The position numbers and the translations under genes are program-made. 61,381 nucleotides of DNA from assembly GCA_016098155.1 (NCBI GenBank), contig JAAAJB010000043.1, forward strand, positions 38,223 through 99,603, read 5' to 3'. Below the pieces are notes generated by a model. The model worked only from the letters and a program-made list of their open reading frames with translations, ran no database searches and was not told where the DNA came from. Within the stretch, counting starts at the first letter, position 1. Every line of letters starts with the position of its first letter. Positions 1 to 10,600 of the stretch are shown here, piece by piece. This DNA comes from Actinomortierella ambigua. Taxonomy: Eukaryota; Mortierellomycota; Mortierellomycetes; Mortierellales; Mortierellaceae.

Positions 1-358
1 GAAAAATCTTTGTTTTTTTTTTGTTTTTGTTTAAGTGTTGTACTTGTTGCTACCCTTTGGGGGGGGGTTTTTTTTTTTTTTTTTTTTGTTACGCTGGTGG
101 CCTCCAACACAATTGATAGCGATCCTTCTGACTCCCACCACAAACAATACAATCACCACACAGGTGGCTGTCTGCCTCTTACACGCCTAGTGTAAGCTGT
201 TTACCCCCCCCCCCTTCCTAGCTTGTGCAGCTCCTGAGACGTGGGAACGCGTGAAGAAACGGCCAACGCGCACTCACAGAGCGAGTTTGCAGACGTCTGT
301 AGAGTTTTTATGTTACAGGGTATCAGCATTCGTGCTTAGAAAGGGCGCAGTAGCATAC

Positions 359-502
359 CTTGAACTCCTCGAGCTCGAGTTGGTTGTCCTTGGGTTTGTC
401 AGCACTGCCGGGGGTGTTGAAGACAGGCTGTTCGGCGTTAACCATGGTGACAGCAGTGGACAGGGCCAACAGAGTGACCAGGCCAAGAGACAAGCGGGCC
501 AT
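359..502 (-). CDS. First coding exon of a small secreted protein (partial)
   Basis: The ATG at 502-500 opens 48 codons that look like a secretory N-terminus: Ala-Arg, a hydrophobic core of Leu/Val/Ala, then a likely cleavage site after VNA (about residue 23), followed by a polar Pro/Asp/Lys stretch ending in EEFK. The frame stops making sense just after a good donor (AAG, then GTATGC at 358-353), so I read this as exon 1 in phase 0. The rest should lie in 1-350 or beyond the left edge. A possible acceptor follows CTCTACAG near 305, and the frame after it stays open for about 30 codons up to a C10 run, but I cannot confirm it. The family is not recognised; secretion is inferred from the signal peptide only. 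Confidence 0.5.
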
Positions 503-792
503 GATGATGATGTGAGAGGGTTGGGGTGAGCTGGTGGGTGTGAGAGTGAGATGGAGATGGAGATGAGTGTGTGGGTGGGAGAATGGAAGAGGAGTTGATG
601 CTAATGGAATCCAATGGAATCCTGGTCTTTTCAGAGAAAGCCCCTCCCTCGCTCCCCTTTGACGTGGCACGCTGGTGGTGGGCTGTGACAGGCTGAGATT
701 GGGTTATCTTGAGAGAGGAATGGGCTCAATCGGTCGCCACCATTTTTTTTTGTTCCGTAATAATAGCTTTTCTTTTTTTCTTCGTAGCTACC

Positions 793-3282
793 CTATTGTA
801 TCTGTACACCCTGGTCTCTCATAGCCAAGAGCGCCTCCATCGCACAGTACCGTACTGCCTCGTTCGTGGACTTTTGTGCAAGCGCTGCCAGCTGGTGCGC
901 ACCCCCGCGCTGTGCAATCTGTTGGCACATGGCCTTGCCACCTATCTTGACCATGTTCTTGATGCACTCCGCACCACGGTGTCGCAGCTCGTCCATCCTT
1001 GCCACGGCAGCCTCGTGGTCGATCACCGTCTCTTGGTCGCCCAGGACTTCCTCAATCGCTTGAGTCTCAGGATCGACCTTGCTGCTGGGCGTTGATGGCT
1101 TCTTCTTCTTCTTCGAGTCCTCTCCACCTTCCTCTTGCTCTGTTTCTCGAGGCACAATCCCCAATGTGATCAGTCCTTGCAGGATCTCCAGACCACGCTC
1201 TTGCGCCAAGATCATCTCGCAGACAGCCTCGCTCGTCGACAGCACGGCCAGCGCACCAGAGGCAGCACGCTTGGTCATAAAGTCTTCGACGTCGCACAAC
1301 GCCAGCAACAGATGGATCTTGTTCTTGGCCCGCTTGGGGTCGCTGTACGCCTCAAAGACCGGCTCAAAGAAGATCATGTTGCACAGGGCCTCAGTGGCTG
1401 CGCGACGGACGAGCGCATGTTCCGAAAACTGGAGGTTCTCCATCTTTTCGATGCCATTCTCTGTCACAATCAGACTCAGCACGGCCACGTCACCCGTCGA
1501 CCCCAAATTGGTGAGTGCCATCAGACTTTCAAACTGGCAGAGCTGGTCCGTACTGTCGAGCAACCAGATAAAGGGCTTGACCAGCTCGACCAGCCTTTGG
1601 TTCTTGAACGTCAGCCGAGGATCCAGCGTGATTGAAATCTTGGCCAATGCCTGTGTGGCCGCCGATTTGGTCGCCTCGACATTGGACTTCTGCGAAAGTG
1701 GGATCAGGATGCGCACGACGCCCTGTTGGACCAATAAGCCTCGCGTCTCCTGAGGGGTCACCAAGTTCCGGATTGTCTGTGCCACGGCCTGGCGGATTGT
1801 CTCTGATCCTTGCTGAACGAGTGCATGGATGGCCGGCATCATGCCCAGCTTGGCCAGCGCGACATTACGCTTTGTCACAGCAGCCTCCGCCTCCAGAGGG
1901 TTTTCCGAGTCGTCCTCCTCGAGCAGACTCTTCTTGGTACCGCCGCTTCCCTGTTGGGGCATCGCACCCGCCATCTTCTTCAGCTTTTGCATCTGCTCTT
2001 GCTCCGCCGACAGCCGCTTCTTGAAGGCCGTGATGTTGTTAAAGATGGTGATCAGGCCATACTTTAGTGGGCTGCTCTTGGTTTGCTCCGCCAGTCGGAA
2101 CAAGGACAACATGAGCAGTTTGTCGGTCGCAATCATCTCCTTGACCTTCGGTTGGATACTAGCATAGGCCAATCCTTCGACGGCATTCAGCTGGACGCCC
2201 TCCGTGCTGTCGTTCTTATCATCTTTGAGCAACTTTGAAAACAACCTCGCCAGCTCCTCTTCATTGCCAGCACCACCAAGACCTGTTGCACCAGCAGCGC
2301 CTCCTCCGGCCGCTGCTCCTCCTCCGAGTCCTGCTGTGCCTACCGACGGATCCTGCTGTGCCTCCGCTAGCGAAATCTTGGTCAGAGCCACCGCCGCCGC
2401 GCCTTTCAGATGTTGATTCTTGGTGCTGCCCTGATGGACGATCGACTTTAAGAAATCGGAGCAGTGCAGACCAATGGTACTCCGTGTCTTAGCATCCGCA
2501 CAAGCGGCCGAGAGTGTCTCAGCCAAGATGACCTGAATCTGCTCTGGCTCCAGCTCGATGCAATCCATGATCTCGGCCAACAGTCCCTCCTTGTTGAGCA
2601 TGGCACAGCCAATCTTCAGGTCAGCCTGCGTGATGGTGCTTAGCGATTGGAACCCGGCAGCACGAATCTTGATCTTGTCAGATCCAACATCCTCAAGGAC
2701 AATAGTGGCGCTTCGATCCTGAACCTTGACCTTGTTGGTTGTCAGCTCAAAGGCCTTGGCGAGCACAATGACCACCAGTGGCTTGAGGTTGTTGTTCTTT
2801 TGGTGGCTGGTCGTCGCGTTCGAATCCTTCTCCTGGGCAGCAGCTTGCTGCTCTGACTTTGACTTGCTGGTGGACACTTCTGGCGCATAGGCTGACGCGA
2901 GCTTGAGCACCGTCGGGTACAGGTCGCCTTCCAGAAGCAGCATGTCGGTTGTTTTGGCGTCTTGGAGGATGATGCGCAAGAGCGCCTTTAGGATAGCTGT
3001 CTGCAAATTCAGTGTCTCTTGTCCCTCCTTGTCGCCATCGTGATCTGAGTCTTCCTCCACCGCCGCCTTCTTTCCTTGCTGGCTCAGAATCTCTGTGGAA
3101 GGTCCCAGAAGAGCCTCGCACTGTCTAAGAAAAGTCTGCTTGTCCTTTTGTAATTGCTCGTTGGCTGCATCGGATGTTGTTCGAGATGCGAGTCCAGAAG
3201 CAATGTCGCCCACAATGGCGGGTTGCTCAGCTTTGGATGCCGCTGCAAGTCGTTCTAGTAATGTGTCGAAGGAGGTAGTCAT
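793..3282 (-). CDS. UNC-45/She4/Cro1-type myosin chaperone (UCS protein)
   Basis: Single-exon gene of 829 residues. The protein is almost entirely armadillo-like helical repeats, with the UNC-45 central-domain pattern around residues 190-300 and a UCS-type C-terminal half with repeated LVxxLxxL/ALxxLxNL helices ending near residue 829. UCS proteins bind myosin motor heads and help them fold and assemble on actin; fungal members (She4, Cro1, Rng3) act in cytokinesis, endocytosis and polarised growth. As in other fungal members, no N-terminal TPR domain is visible, unlike animal UNC-45. A Gly/Ala-rich linker lies at about residues 314-338 and an acidic/lysine insertion (EEGGEDSKKKKK) near residue 735. 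The start is chosen as the first ATG, 173 bp downstream of the Arp10 stop codon on the same strand. Family assignment rests on overall repeat pattern and length, so paralogous ARM proteins are a small risk. Confidence 0.85.
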   Translation of the reverse strand: MTTSFDTLLERLAAASKAEQPAIVGDIASGLASRTTSDAANEQLQKDKQTFLRQCEALLGPSTEILSQQGKKAAVEEDSDHDGDKEGQETLNLQTAILKALLRIILQDAKTTDMLLLEGDLYPTVLKLASAYAPEVSTSKSKSEQQAAAQEKDSNATTSHQKNNNLKPLVVIVLAKAFELTTNKVKVQDRSATIVLEDVGSDKIKIRAAGFQSLSTITQADLKIGCAMLNKEGLLAEIMDCIELEPEQIQVILAETLSAACADAKTRSTIGLHCSDFLKSIVHQGSTKNQHLKGAAAVALTKISLAEAQQDPSVGTAGLGGGAAAGGGAAGATGLGGAGNEEELARLFSKLLKDDKNDSTEGVQLNAVEGLAYASIQPKVKEMIATDKLLMLSLFRLAEQTKSSPLKYGLITIFNNITAFKKRLSAEQEQMQKLKKMAGAMPQQGSGGTKKSLLEEDDSENPLEAEAAVTKRNVALAKLGMMPAIHALVQQGSETIRQAVAQTIRNLVTPQETRGLLVQQGVVRILIPLSQKSNVEATKSAATQALAKISITLDPRLTFKNQRLVELVKPFIWLLDSTDQLCQFESLMALTNLGSTGDVAVLSLIVTENGIEKMENLQFSEHALVRRAATEALCNMIFFEPVFEAYSDPKRAKNKIHLLLALCDVEDFMTKRAASGALAVLSTSEAVCEMILAQERGLEILQGLITLGIVPRETEQEEGGEDSKKKKKPSTPSSKVDPETQAIEEVLGDQETVIDHEAAVARMDELRHRGAECIKNMVKIGGKAMCQQIAQRGGAHQLAALAQKSTNEAVRYCAMEALLAMRDQGVQIQ

Positions 3283-3455
3283 TTCTGCCGTGGAGAGAGT
3301 GGATGAATGCGTTGTTGCGTGTGCCTGAATACAAACTCAATAAGCTTTTCCCAAGGGGGGGGGGGTGCACAAGAAACACAGTCCGATTGGGGGGTTTCGA
3401 TTTCCTTTTATTGCGTAAAACGCAAGAACGTCGTCGTCTTGATCGCCTCTCTCTA

Positions 3456-5529
3456 TCACTGAGCTTCATACAAGGGCATGGGAATTCCACCTGTAATATC
3501 TGAGGTCGACCAGTCGGGCACTGTGCCATTGTAGTTTTCCCGCAGCAGCTCCGGGCCCGATGCCTTGAGCGATCCGATCAACGATCCACCGATCCATCCG
3601 CGACAATTGGGCATGAACACGCGCCCGCTGCTCTCATAGACCTTTGGCACCGCGTCGCGTTTCCTCCGACGATCCACTTGCAAACTCGCGCGGTTGCTAC
3701 CAGCGCCGCTGGCTGACAGGCTGGAGCGCGAGCGTGCAGGCAGCGCCTCCAAATCAGCCAACAACTCCTTCTCCATTTCCGTCGCTGTCGAGGCCGGTGG
3801 CGGCGGCGGTGGAGGTTGTGATGGGTCCGCCAAGTCATCCAAGAAGCGCACAGCCTCTGTCAGGCCCGACAGAGCGTTCCATCGCTTGTTCGTCTGCAGT
3901 TCTCGTCTGAGCTCCTGAAGCAGCCGGTTCTGGAAATTAGGCAGCTGGGCTGTGCCACCGATGAGCAACAGAGAGCTGATCAGAGGTCGCCTTAGGTCCG
4001 AGGGTGCCTTCAGGACCGCGTCCAAGATACATGTCGTCACACTCTCGGCATCCTCATCTCCTGTGAAGAGACACTCGCACGCACGCTCGCGAATCCAGCC
4101 CGGGATCGCCAAGACGCCTCGCGCTTGCTCCTCCTGCAGCCAGACCTCGACATGCACCTCAGTCGATCCGCTCATATCTCTGTATTTGGCATTCATCTCG
4201 TCTTGGCTGACATCGTCCCGTGCTGTAATCATCAGAGGTGAAGCAAAGAGGATTCGCGTCTTGATTGTTTCCAAAAAGGCGTCGGTCAGCATGGCTTCGG
4301 GTATAACACGCATATCAGTCGGGTTGTCGACGAGCGTAATAGGACACATGGTGCGAAGAAGGTGCTTAAGATGGTTGGAGAGAAATTTGCCCGCGCGAGG
4401 TGTCGATTGGATAAATGGGGTCAATGGTCGAGTTGAAAAGATCTGTGTGGAAGAGAGGGAAAGAGAGTCAGAACAGAGATATTGGTCGAGATTGAGTCAT
4501 TGGCTTTGGAAAATGGGGGGAAAGTGAGAATCAAATAGAAATGCCATGCAACACATACTGGCAGAGCAGAGGTCTCCAAGTGGCCACAGTCAACGACAAG
4601 CCCGGTCGCTGTTCCTGTCGTCAACAATGCTAGTAGGTGTGTAGGAGCAAACGAAATTGAAGGCACCTAGGAGAAGTTTGAGGCGTGTCAATAGTTTGAT
4701 TAAAAAAAATACACACACACACATAATGCCTAGATTTCACATGTCTCAAGCCGTAACAACAGTGATCACAACCTACCTGAAGTTTCTTGAACAAGACTTT
4801 GGCGATTGTTTCCTTCAGCGCGATAGGTGCCAATGGTGACTCGCATATGATGACCTTGCGCTGCTTTGGATCTGTCAAGAGGTATCTAGATCCAGGTCGA
4901 GAAACATATTGCGGTCCATATGTAAGTTAGCCAACCTCCTTTGTGGTTTCGACATTGTGGCCTTTCCGGCCTTTGTCCATATCATGGTGCTGCATGGCAT
5001 GGAATGTTGAAAAGAATAGGCCCATACTTAAAGTAAACGTCGTAGAGGTATTCAAAGAGTCGGTCTTCCAGCATCTTGAGACAATCCTGTTCAGTGTAGC
5101 CTTGACTGGTGACTCTCATCAAGTCCAAATCATACAGTTCAGCATACTAGGAGAAGAGATGCATTAGTGTATGGTGACTCTCCCCAAAGCTAATCCCCCA
5201 GCCTGTTGGGTACATCCACAGAATTACACAACTTCATAATTGTATAATACCTTTGTTGGGTCTTTGGCCCGGAGAGCTGCCGTAACTCCGTCGCTACAAC
5301 GCTCGCCACAAGGATGTCCAAGATGCGGCACGACAGGAGGATTCAGGCCGAGATAGTCGTCCATGGCCTCTTCGCTGAGGTGCAGCGAGATGAATTTACG
5401 CGGTCGTGCCTCGCCACTGAATCCGCATTTCAAGTAACAGGAGCCAATGTCGAGGACAATGCGTTCTTCGATGCCATAGATGCTGGACTTGAAAGAGAGG
5501 TCCCGGAACTTTGTCAAGGGTAGAGACAT
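3456..5529 (-). CDS. Actin-related protein Arp10/ACTR10-like, dynactin pointed-end subunit
   Basis: Five exons join in phase: 5251-5529, 5028-5146, 4777-4885, 4559-4666 and 3456-4442, giving 533 residues. The N-terminus has the actin phosphate-1 type signature (VLDIGSCYLKCGFSGE), exon 4 has the phosphate-2 type segment (GLVVDCGHLETSALP) and exon 5 the late actin-fold segment (LLIGGTAQLPNFQNRL). Divergence from conventional actin and the ordering match Arp10/ACTR10, which with p62, p25 and p27 caps the pointed end of the dynactin minifilament and supports dynein cargo transport. The protein is longer than the roughly 400-residue animal homologue, because of a Pro7 run and a Ser/Arg-rich insertion about residues 410-470. 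All introns are short (about 90-120 bp). It lies tail-to-head with the UNC-45 gene and divergently from the coiled-coil gene upstream. Arp10 versus another divergent Arp is the main uncertainty. Confidence 0.82.
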
Positions 5530-6016
5530 GGCGATGTCTTCTTGTCAGTCTGTGGTCCGCGAGCAAGGGAGGTGAAGAGGATAGAGCTGTGATGGTTGGA
5601 TGAGGCCGTTCCTGAATGTTTGGCAAAAAACGAGAGGGGGCAAGAGCAAGGTTAAGTGCGGACAAGCGCGTGCGAGTCACGGTCGGCCGCTCCAGGCACC
5701 ATCAGACAAAAAAAAATTGGCTGCTTCAGTTTTGAGGGGACCTACCAGATGGTCTGTCCTTCTTTTTCTTCTTTCTCTTCCCCCACCCATCACATGCCAC
5801 CCTTGTTCTGTTCTTTGTTATATAATAACATGTTGTCGTTCTCGGGACTCGAAAGAAAGCAAAAGAACAAGGTCAAGGACAAGCTTAGTTTCTTGCTCAC
5901 TCTTTGTTCTCTTCAACATTCAGGGATGACACGACCCCTTCTTCTCGTCTACAATTCTTGTTTGCCTTGACTTTTCTCTCCCTCTCTTCCTCACTCGCTC
6001 ACAAAACACACACACA

Positions 6017-6050
<34 letters not shown>

Positions 6051-6174
6051 TCTCACTGTCAAATAAAGCCTGATGACCGATTCCTTCCTTTTTCGCCTCT
6101 CCCTACCCTTTTCCATCTTTTATCCCATTGTACACCCTTTCCTCCACAGCACGGAAATCTTTATCTGGAGCTAG
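5530..6174. promoter_or_regulatory. Divergent intergenic region between Arp10-like and coiled-coil genes
   Basis: About 650 bp separate the Arp10-like start codon (minus) from the first plausible coding sequence of the coiled-coil gene (plus). The plus-strand half is very pyrimidine-rich, including an AC/CT microsatellite at 6004-6050, as is usual for leaders in this window. No confident TATA element or factor site was seen. Confidence 0.4.
6004..6050. repeat. (AC)n/(CT)n compound microsatellite
   Basis: About seven AC units run directly into about fifteen CT units in the leader region of the coiled-coil gene. It is probably length-polymorphic and creates spurious Leu/Ser open frames. Confidence 0.9.
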
Positions 6175-6336
6175 CCTACGGAGAATGTTGCAAACTACAC
6201 TCTGACCACTCTTTATCGTCGGATCATCGAACAACAGGAGCCACCTCACACCTCCATTTTCCTTCCTGGATCACCTCTTCCTCAGTCTTCCCACTGGCAC
6301 CAGGTCACTCTGCACGCACTCCAAGAACTAAAAAAA
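6175..6336 (+). other. Probable extra N-terminal coding sequence without an ATG
   Basis: The frame of the ATG at 6337 is open back to a TAG at 6172-6174 and contains no ATG. Its 54 codons read like real protein, with amphipathic helices such as NYTLTTLYRRIIEQQ and QVTLHALQELKK that run smoothly into the annotated start. The AG of the TAG itself could be a 3' splice site (GCTAG, then CCT), which would make this an internal exon and place the true start in an unidentified exon further upstream. Confidence 0.45.
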
Positions 6337-7595
6337 ATGGCACGAGCACAGCACCTTCGACAACAACTAAACGGCTCGCACACTTCCACGACGGTGTTAT
6401 CGGTGTCAATCATGAACCCGTACTACCGGGACTTGTTGGCCCTACAGCAAGACTTTGCCCAGAACCAAGCCCAGCTCAAGCTCACCCAACAGACCCTCCA
6501 ACAAACTTACCACGACTTGATGCTGGCTCAGGAGCAAAAGCGGAAGGCAGAGTCGGATGCGATCCAACTTCGTCTTCAGTGGGATAATGTCGTGTATGTA
6601 GCTTTGTACACCCATGCCACCCTTTCATTCTATCCATCTCTTGCTCAAGCAGGATACTCATTACAGTTCTTTTTTTTTTCTCTCTCTCTCTCTCTCTCAC
6701 TTTTCTCGCAACCAAACTGCAGGAAAAAACACTTGGATCATCTTCCCGAACGACAATTACTGGTTCAACAAGTAGCAGAGCTCAAGGAAGAGCTTGAAAG
6801 GGAGCGCCAGTTTCGGACAACCCTGCAGAATGAACGAGGGGGCTATATCCAAGAGATACTGAAGCTCAAGGCGGATGTGCACTCCCTCAAGGCAACGGCC
6901 AACACGACTTCGTCGTCCTCACCCTCCATCTTTGCTGCTCCTCCGACTCGACGATCGTCCTCTTCATCCAACAGCGGTGGTGGTGGAGTCGTAGGATTCT
7001 TCTTCTCACGACAATCTACCTCGTCGTCATTGTCACATCCACCTGCTGCTCGAGCTCCTGCCTCACCCCCTTCTTCTTCGCTGGTATCATCATCGCCTCC
7101 ACCTCCCCCTGTCCGCATCATCCAGCCCACCAAGCATGCGCTATCCTCGCCGCACCACCCATCGCCCCCAGCCGCCCCTTCTTCGGCGCTGTCGCCTACT
7201 GCGAGCCTCGACAGCAGCCATTACAGCGGCAGCAACAACCCATGGTCGTCAGATGGATCGAGAACGTCTTTTTCGGCCAGTTCCGCTAGTCACGACGAGA
7301 GCCTAGAATTTCTGGAAGCAGAGAAGGCCTACTATGAGCAACTCAGACAGGAGAATGCAGCCCTCGTCACAACCGTCCAAGAGCTCAAGGATAAGCAGGG
7401 TCGTGAACAAGAATCGGTAAGAACGAGGATGTTGAGGTCATTCTTTGAGTTGTTCAGGTTGGGACTTTGAGAGATGGGTGCTCTTCTCGTTGTACCTTTT
7501 TTTAGGCACGTTCCTCTCCTTGTTCAAAACCACTGTGCTTACCTTTTCTTTTTATTTCACATGTCTTTTGATCGGGTATGGCTTGACCTCGCTGA

Positions 7596-7637
<42 letters not shown>

Positions 7638-10362
7638 CGACAACAAAAAGATCAAGAGCTACATGTCTCTCTTTGAATCCCTCCAAAAGAAGCAAGCCAA
7701 CGCCCTCGCGCTCGCCCAAGCCGACCTCGACCTCCTCCGGGCCGACCAAGCAGCCTCGCAAGCACGGCTCGAAGCCCGTTCGTCTCTCGTGCACGCGTTT
7801 GCGGCGACCGTCAACGCCCAAGCGACCGAGATTGAGCGCCTGACCGCAGACCGTGGTCGACACCAGGTCGCACGGGCGCAGGTCGAACAGGAACTCGCAG
7901 CCTTGATCGATGCCTCCTTATCGACCTTGCAGCGCTTGATCGGTCACTTGCAGACTGGCTATCGACAGATCGTCGAGACGGCCTTGGAACCCATGCGCCA
8001 GACGATCCATCATCTTGCTAGCTTGCCCCCCACAAACGCTAGCGCTGATACGGATACTGACACGGACAAGGACACGGACATTGACACTGACGCCGCTACA
8101 GCCATCGTTGCCCTCTGTCGGGACTGGGAGAGCTGTGAACTTGCTGTCGAGCAGTGTTGGCACGCCTTGGAGCTGTCGTTGGTGCAGATGCAACAGGCAC
8201 AGGAACTTGGATTGGCACAAAAATCTCGAGGGACCTCTTCTTCCTCCATCTCCTCAACATCGTCTTCGTTCTCATTGATATCACCCCCACCACGATCATC
8301 GCTGTCGAGTGAACAACGGTTCTCCTCCACCCTCCAACGAGGGGCAAAACCTCCATCCATCATTACAGACATGGGAGGTGCTGTGGGATCTGTTGCTGTG
8401 TCTGCGTCTGCTGCTGCTGTTGCTACCGCTACAGCGGCCATGACCGATCTTGAGGTCCCATCCACATCATCCACTTTGTACTCCTCTTCTTCTTCTTCTT
8501 CTACCTCTTCGTCCAGTCAATGCCAGAATGGAACCAGCCGTCAGGACGCAGTGATCATGGAGCGCAAGACCATGGCCGACACCTATCTGGAAGACTGTGT
8601 CGTGAGCGTCGAGCAGCTTGCGCGGGACAAGCGCATCCTACAGCAGCTCGTCCTCGATCTGCGGAAAGAAAAGGCCGCAAAGGACGAAGAGGCGCTCGTC
8701 AGGAAGCTGATGTCTTTGGAGGATGGTGCCCAGCAAGCGAGTGAGCAGCAGGAAGAGCACGAGCGAGAAGAGCAGGTGGCGCCGCAACAACAACAACAAC
8801 AACAACAAGTTACTAGTAAGGCGGCCGAGGAACAAGACAACAGTGTCGAGGATGAAAAGGAGGGCAAAGAGATCGAGATTGAAGTAGACGTAGACGTAGA
8901 CGGTCGTGACAATATCGAAGAAGACTCTGATAGCTCAGCCACGCCCGCAGCCCCGTGCGAGGATGGCGCTCCAACCATTGAATCGGATCATAGCAACCGT
9001 TGTCAGGGAGCAGTGGATCTCTGTCAACCAGAGCAACAGGATCGTTCAGCTGCCCAGGAGGAATCGGACCACGTTCGGGAGGCACGCGAGAGAATTGCAC
9101 GGCTCGAAAATCTTTTGGCAACAGTCCTCGCATGGATCGAGTCCATCGACAGCTCGGATCCCGTCAAGTTCCCGTGGTACTACCACCGCCATCGACAACA
9201 AAGCCATCTCGATGAAACCGTTTCCGAATTGTCTGAAGAAGGTATCCTCGCTCTCGACGTCCAGGAAGCGCTGCCAGCCTTGTCGTCCCAATCGTTAGGA
9301 GGATCACCGTGCAAGGACACTGTTCTTCAGTCTCCAGTACCAAATGACGGGACACAACCCTCCGACCCCTCCATGGCGATCACAGAAGCTCGCACCTCGA
9401 CCCCTCTCCAAATCATGACCATGATCCGACAAGAGCTCGTTGCTACTCATCATAGGCCTGCAGTCGCCGCTGTGACAACGGACGGTGCTTGCCACCAAGT
9501 GACAAAGTTCCCTGTTACGGCTCAAAATGATGAGTCCAAGGGTGGTCCAGTCCACCTCGGGAGGCAGACTTCTTTTACCGCCACAACAAAAGAACCAAAC
9601 CGCCAACACCACAAAGAGTCCCTGGTATCTTCATCATCTTCTCCTCAGATGCAGCAGCAGCGACAACGGCAGCATCTCCAATCCGAGGCATGGAGTGGAC
9701 GCATCGAAGGTCAAGAAACGTGTGCCACGACCCGCAGTCGCAGTGGTAGCCACGGCCTGTTGCCGCGATTCCTTTCCTTTGCGCGAACAACAGACAAGTG
9801 CTGTGATGTCGACATTGACAGTGATCTCGAGGAAGCGGAGGAGGCCGAGGCAGAAGAGGCAGAGGAGGCAGAGGACGAAGATGACGACGACGACGACGAC
9901 GACCAAAAAGTCGCGAGGATCCGTCAGCAGCATCATCATCGCAAGAAGGTCAGTCCGGTTGCTGAGGTTGAACAAACCCCGTCCTTGCCCTTTGGCACAT
10001 CCGCGTCGGATCGAGAACACCAAACAACACCACCACCACCACCACCACCACTATCATCATCATCTCCACCATCATCATCGCCAACATCATCACCAACACC
10101 ATCACTACCACTATCACCCAAAAGACCACCCTATCTGCTCGAAAGGCATCATCACGATCGCCGATCTATCCACACCAACATTGCATTGCTCGCCCCATCC
10201 TTCTCTCCAGCGCCAGGGATTGGGTCTGGGGGCCAACAAGTCGACGTCGAAGCCTTTTGTCGCGACCTCGCCTTTCGCTCGTTCCCAAAGCTGCATCAGT
10301 GGTCCAAGGCCCAGCGAGCCCAAAAGAGATCCGTAGGTTTCGTTGGGTCAGGAAGCAAATAA
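6337..10362 (+). CDS. Large coiled-coil protein, possible ADIP/SSX2IP/Msd1-like adaptor
   Basis: Three exons, 6337-6593, 6723-7416 and 7651-10362, give 1,220 residues from the ATG at 6337, which has a good A-rich context. Residues 30-150 are heptad-rich coiled coil (LLALQQDF, LKLTQQTLQQ, QVAELKEELERER). A second helix (AEKAYYEQLRQENAAL) follows a Ser/Pro-rich linker, and a third coiled coil opens exon 3. The remainder is low complexity: Asp-Thr repeats near 8050, a Gln run near 8785, a Glu/Asp block at 9826-9903 and a Pro/Ser block at 10023-10120. The order of early coiled coil, linker, then a YExxxxExxAL-type helix resembles ADIP (afadin/alpha-actinin-binding; fungal Msd1), which links microtubule minus ends to spindle poles. 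That is inference only. The acceptor of exon 3 follows an AAC repeat and could shift by one codon or two. The frame also stays open upstream of the ATG. Confidence 0.7.
7597..7638. repeat. (AAC)n microsatellite inside intron 2 of the coiled-coil gene
   Basis: About 14 AAC units lie just before the inferred acceptor of exon 3. The tract would encode poly-Asn in one frame. A good donor at 7417 and loss of coiled-coil character between argue that it is intronic. Confidence 0.85.
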
Positions 10363-10600
10363 AAATATAACCATCTCTCTCCTCTCCATCCTTATTTTGT
10401 CATGTCATGGCCTCTATCTTTTTTTCCTTTTGATTCATTGGAAAGAATCTCCCGCGCCATTTCCCCCACCCCACCAATCCGTCAGAAAAGCTTGGCTCTG
10501 CAATATGTTTTTTTATTGTCTGATTTTTTTTTCTAGAGGAAAAAAAAAAAAGTCAGATGTGTACCCCAAGCCCTAAAGCAATTCGTCTGATAGACATCGC

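Noticed and set aside
8583..8978. Ser/Cys-rich minus-strand frame opposite the coiled-coil gene
   Set aside because: The Cys and Ser runs are the complement of Gln and acidic codon repeats on the coding strand.
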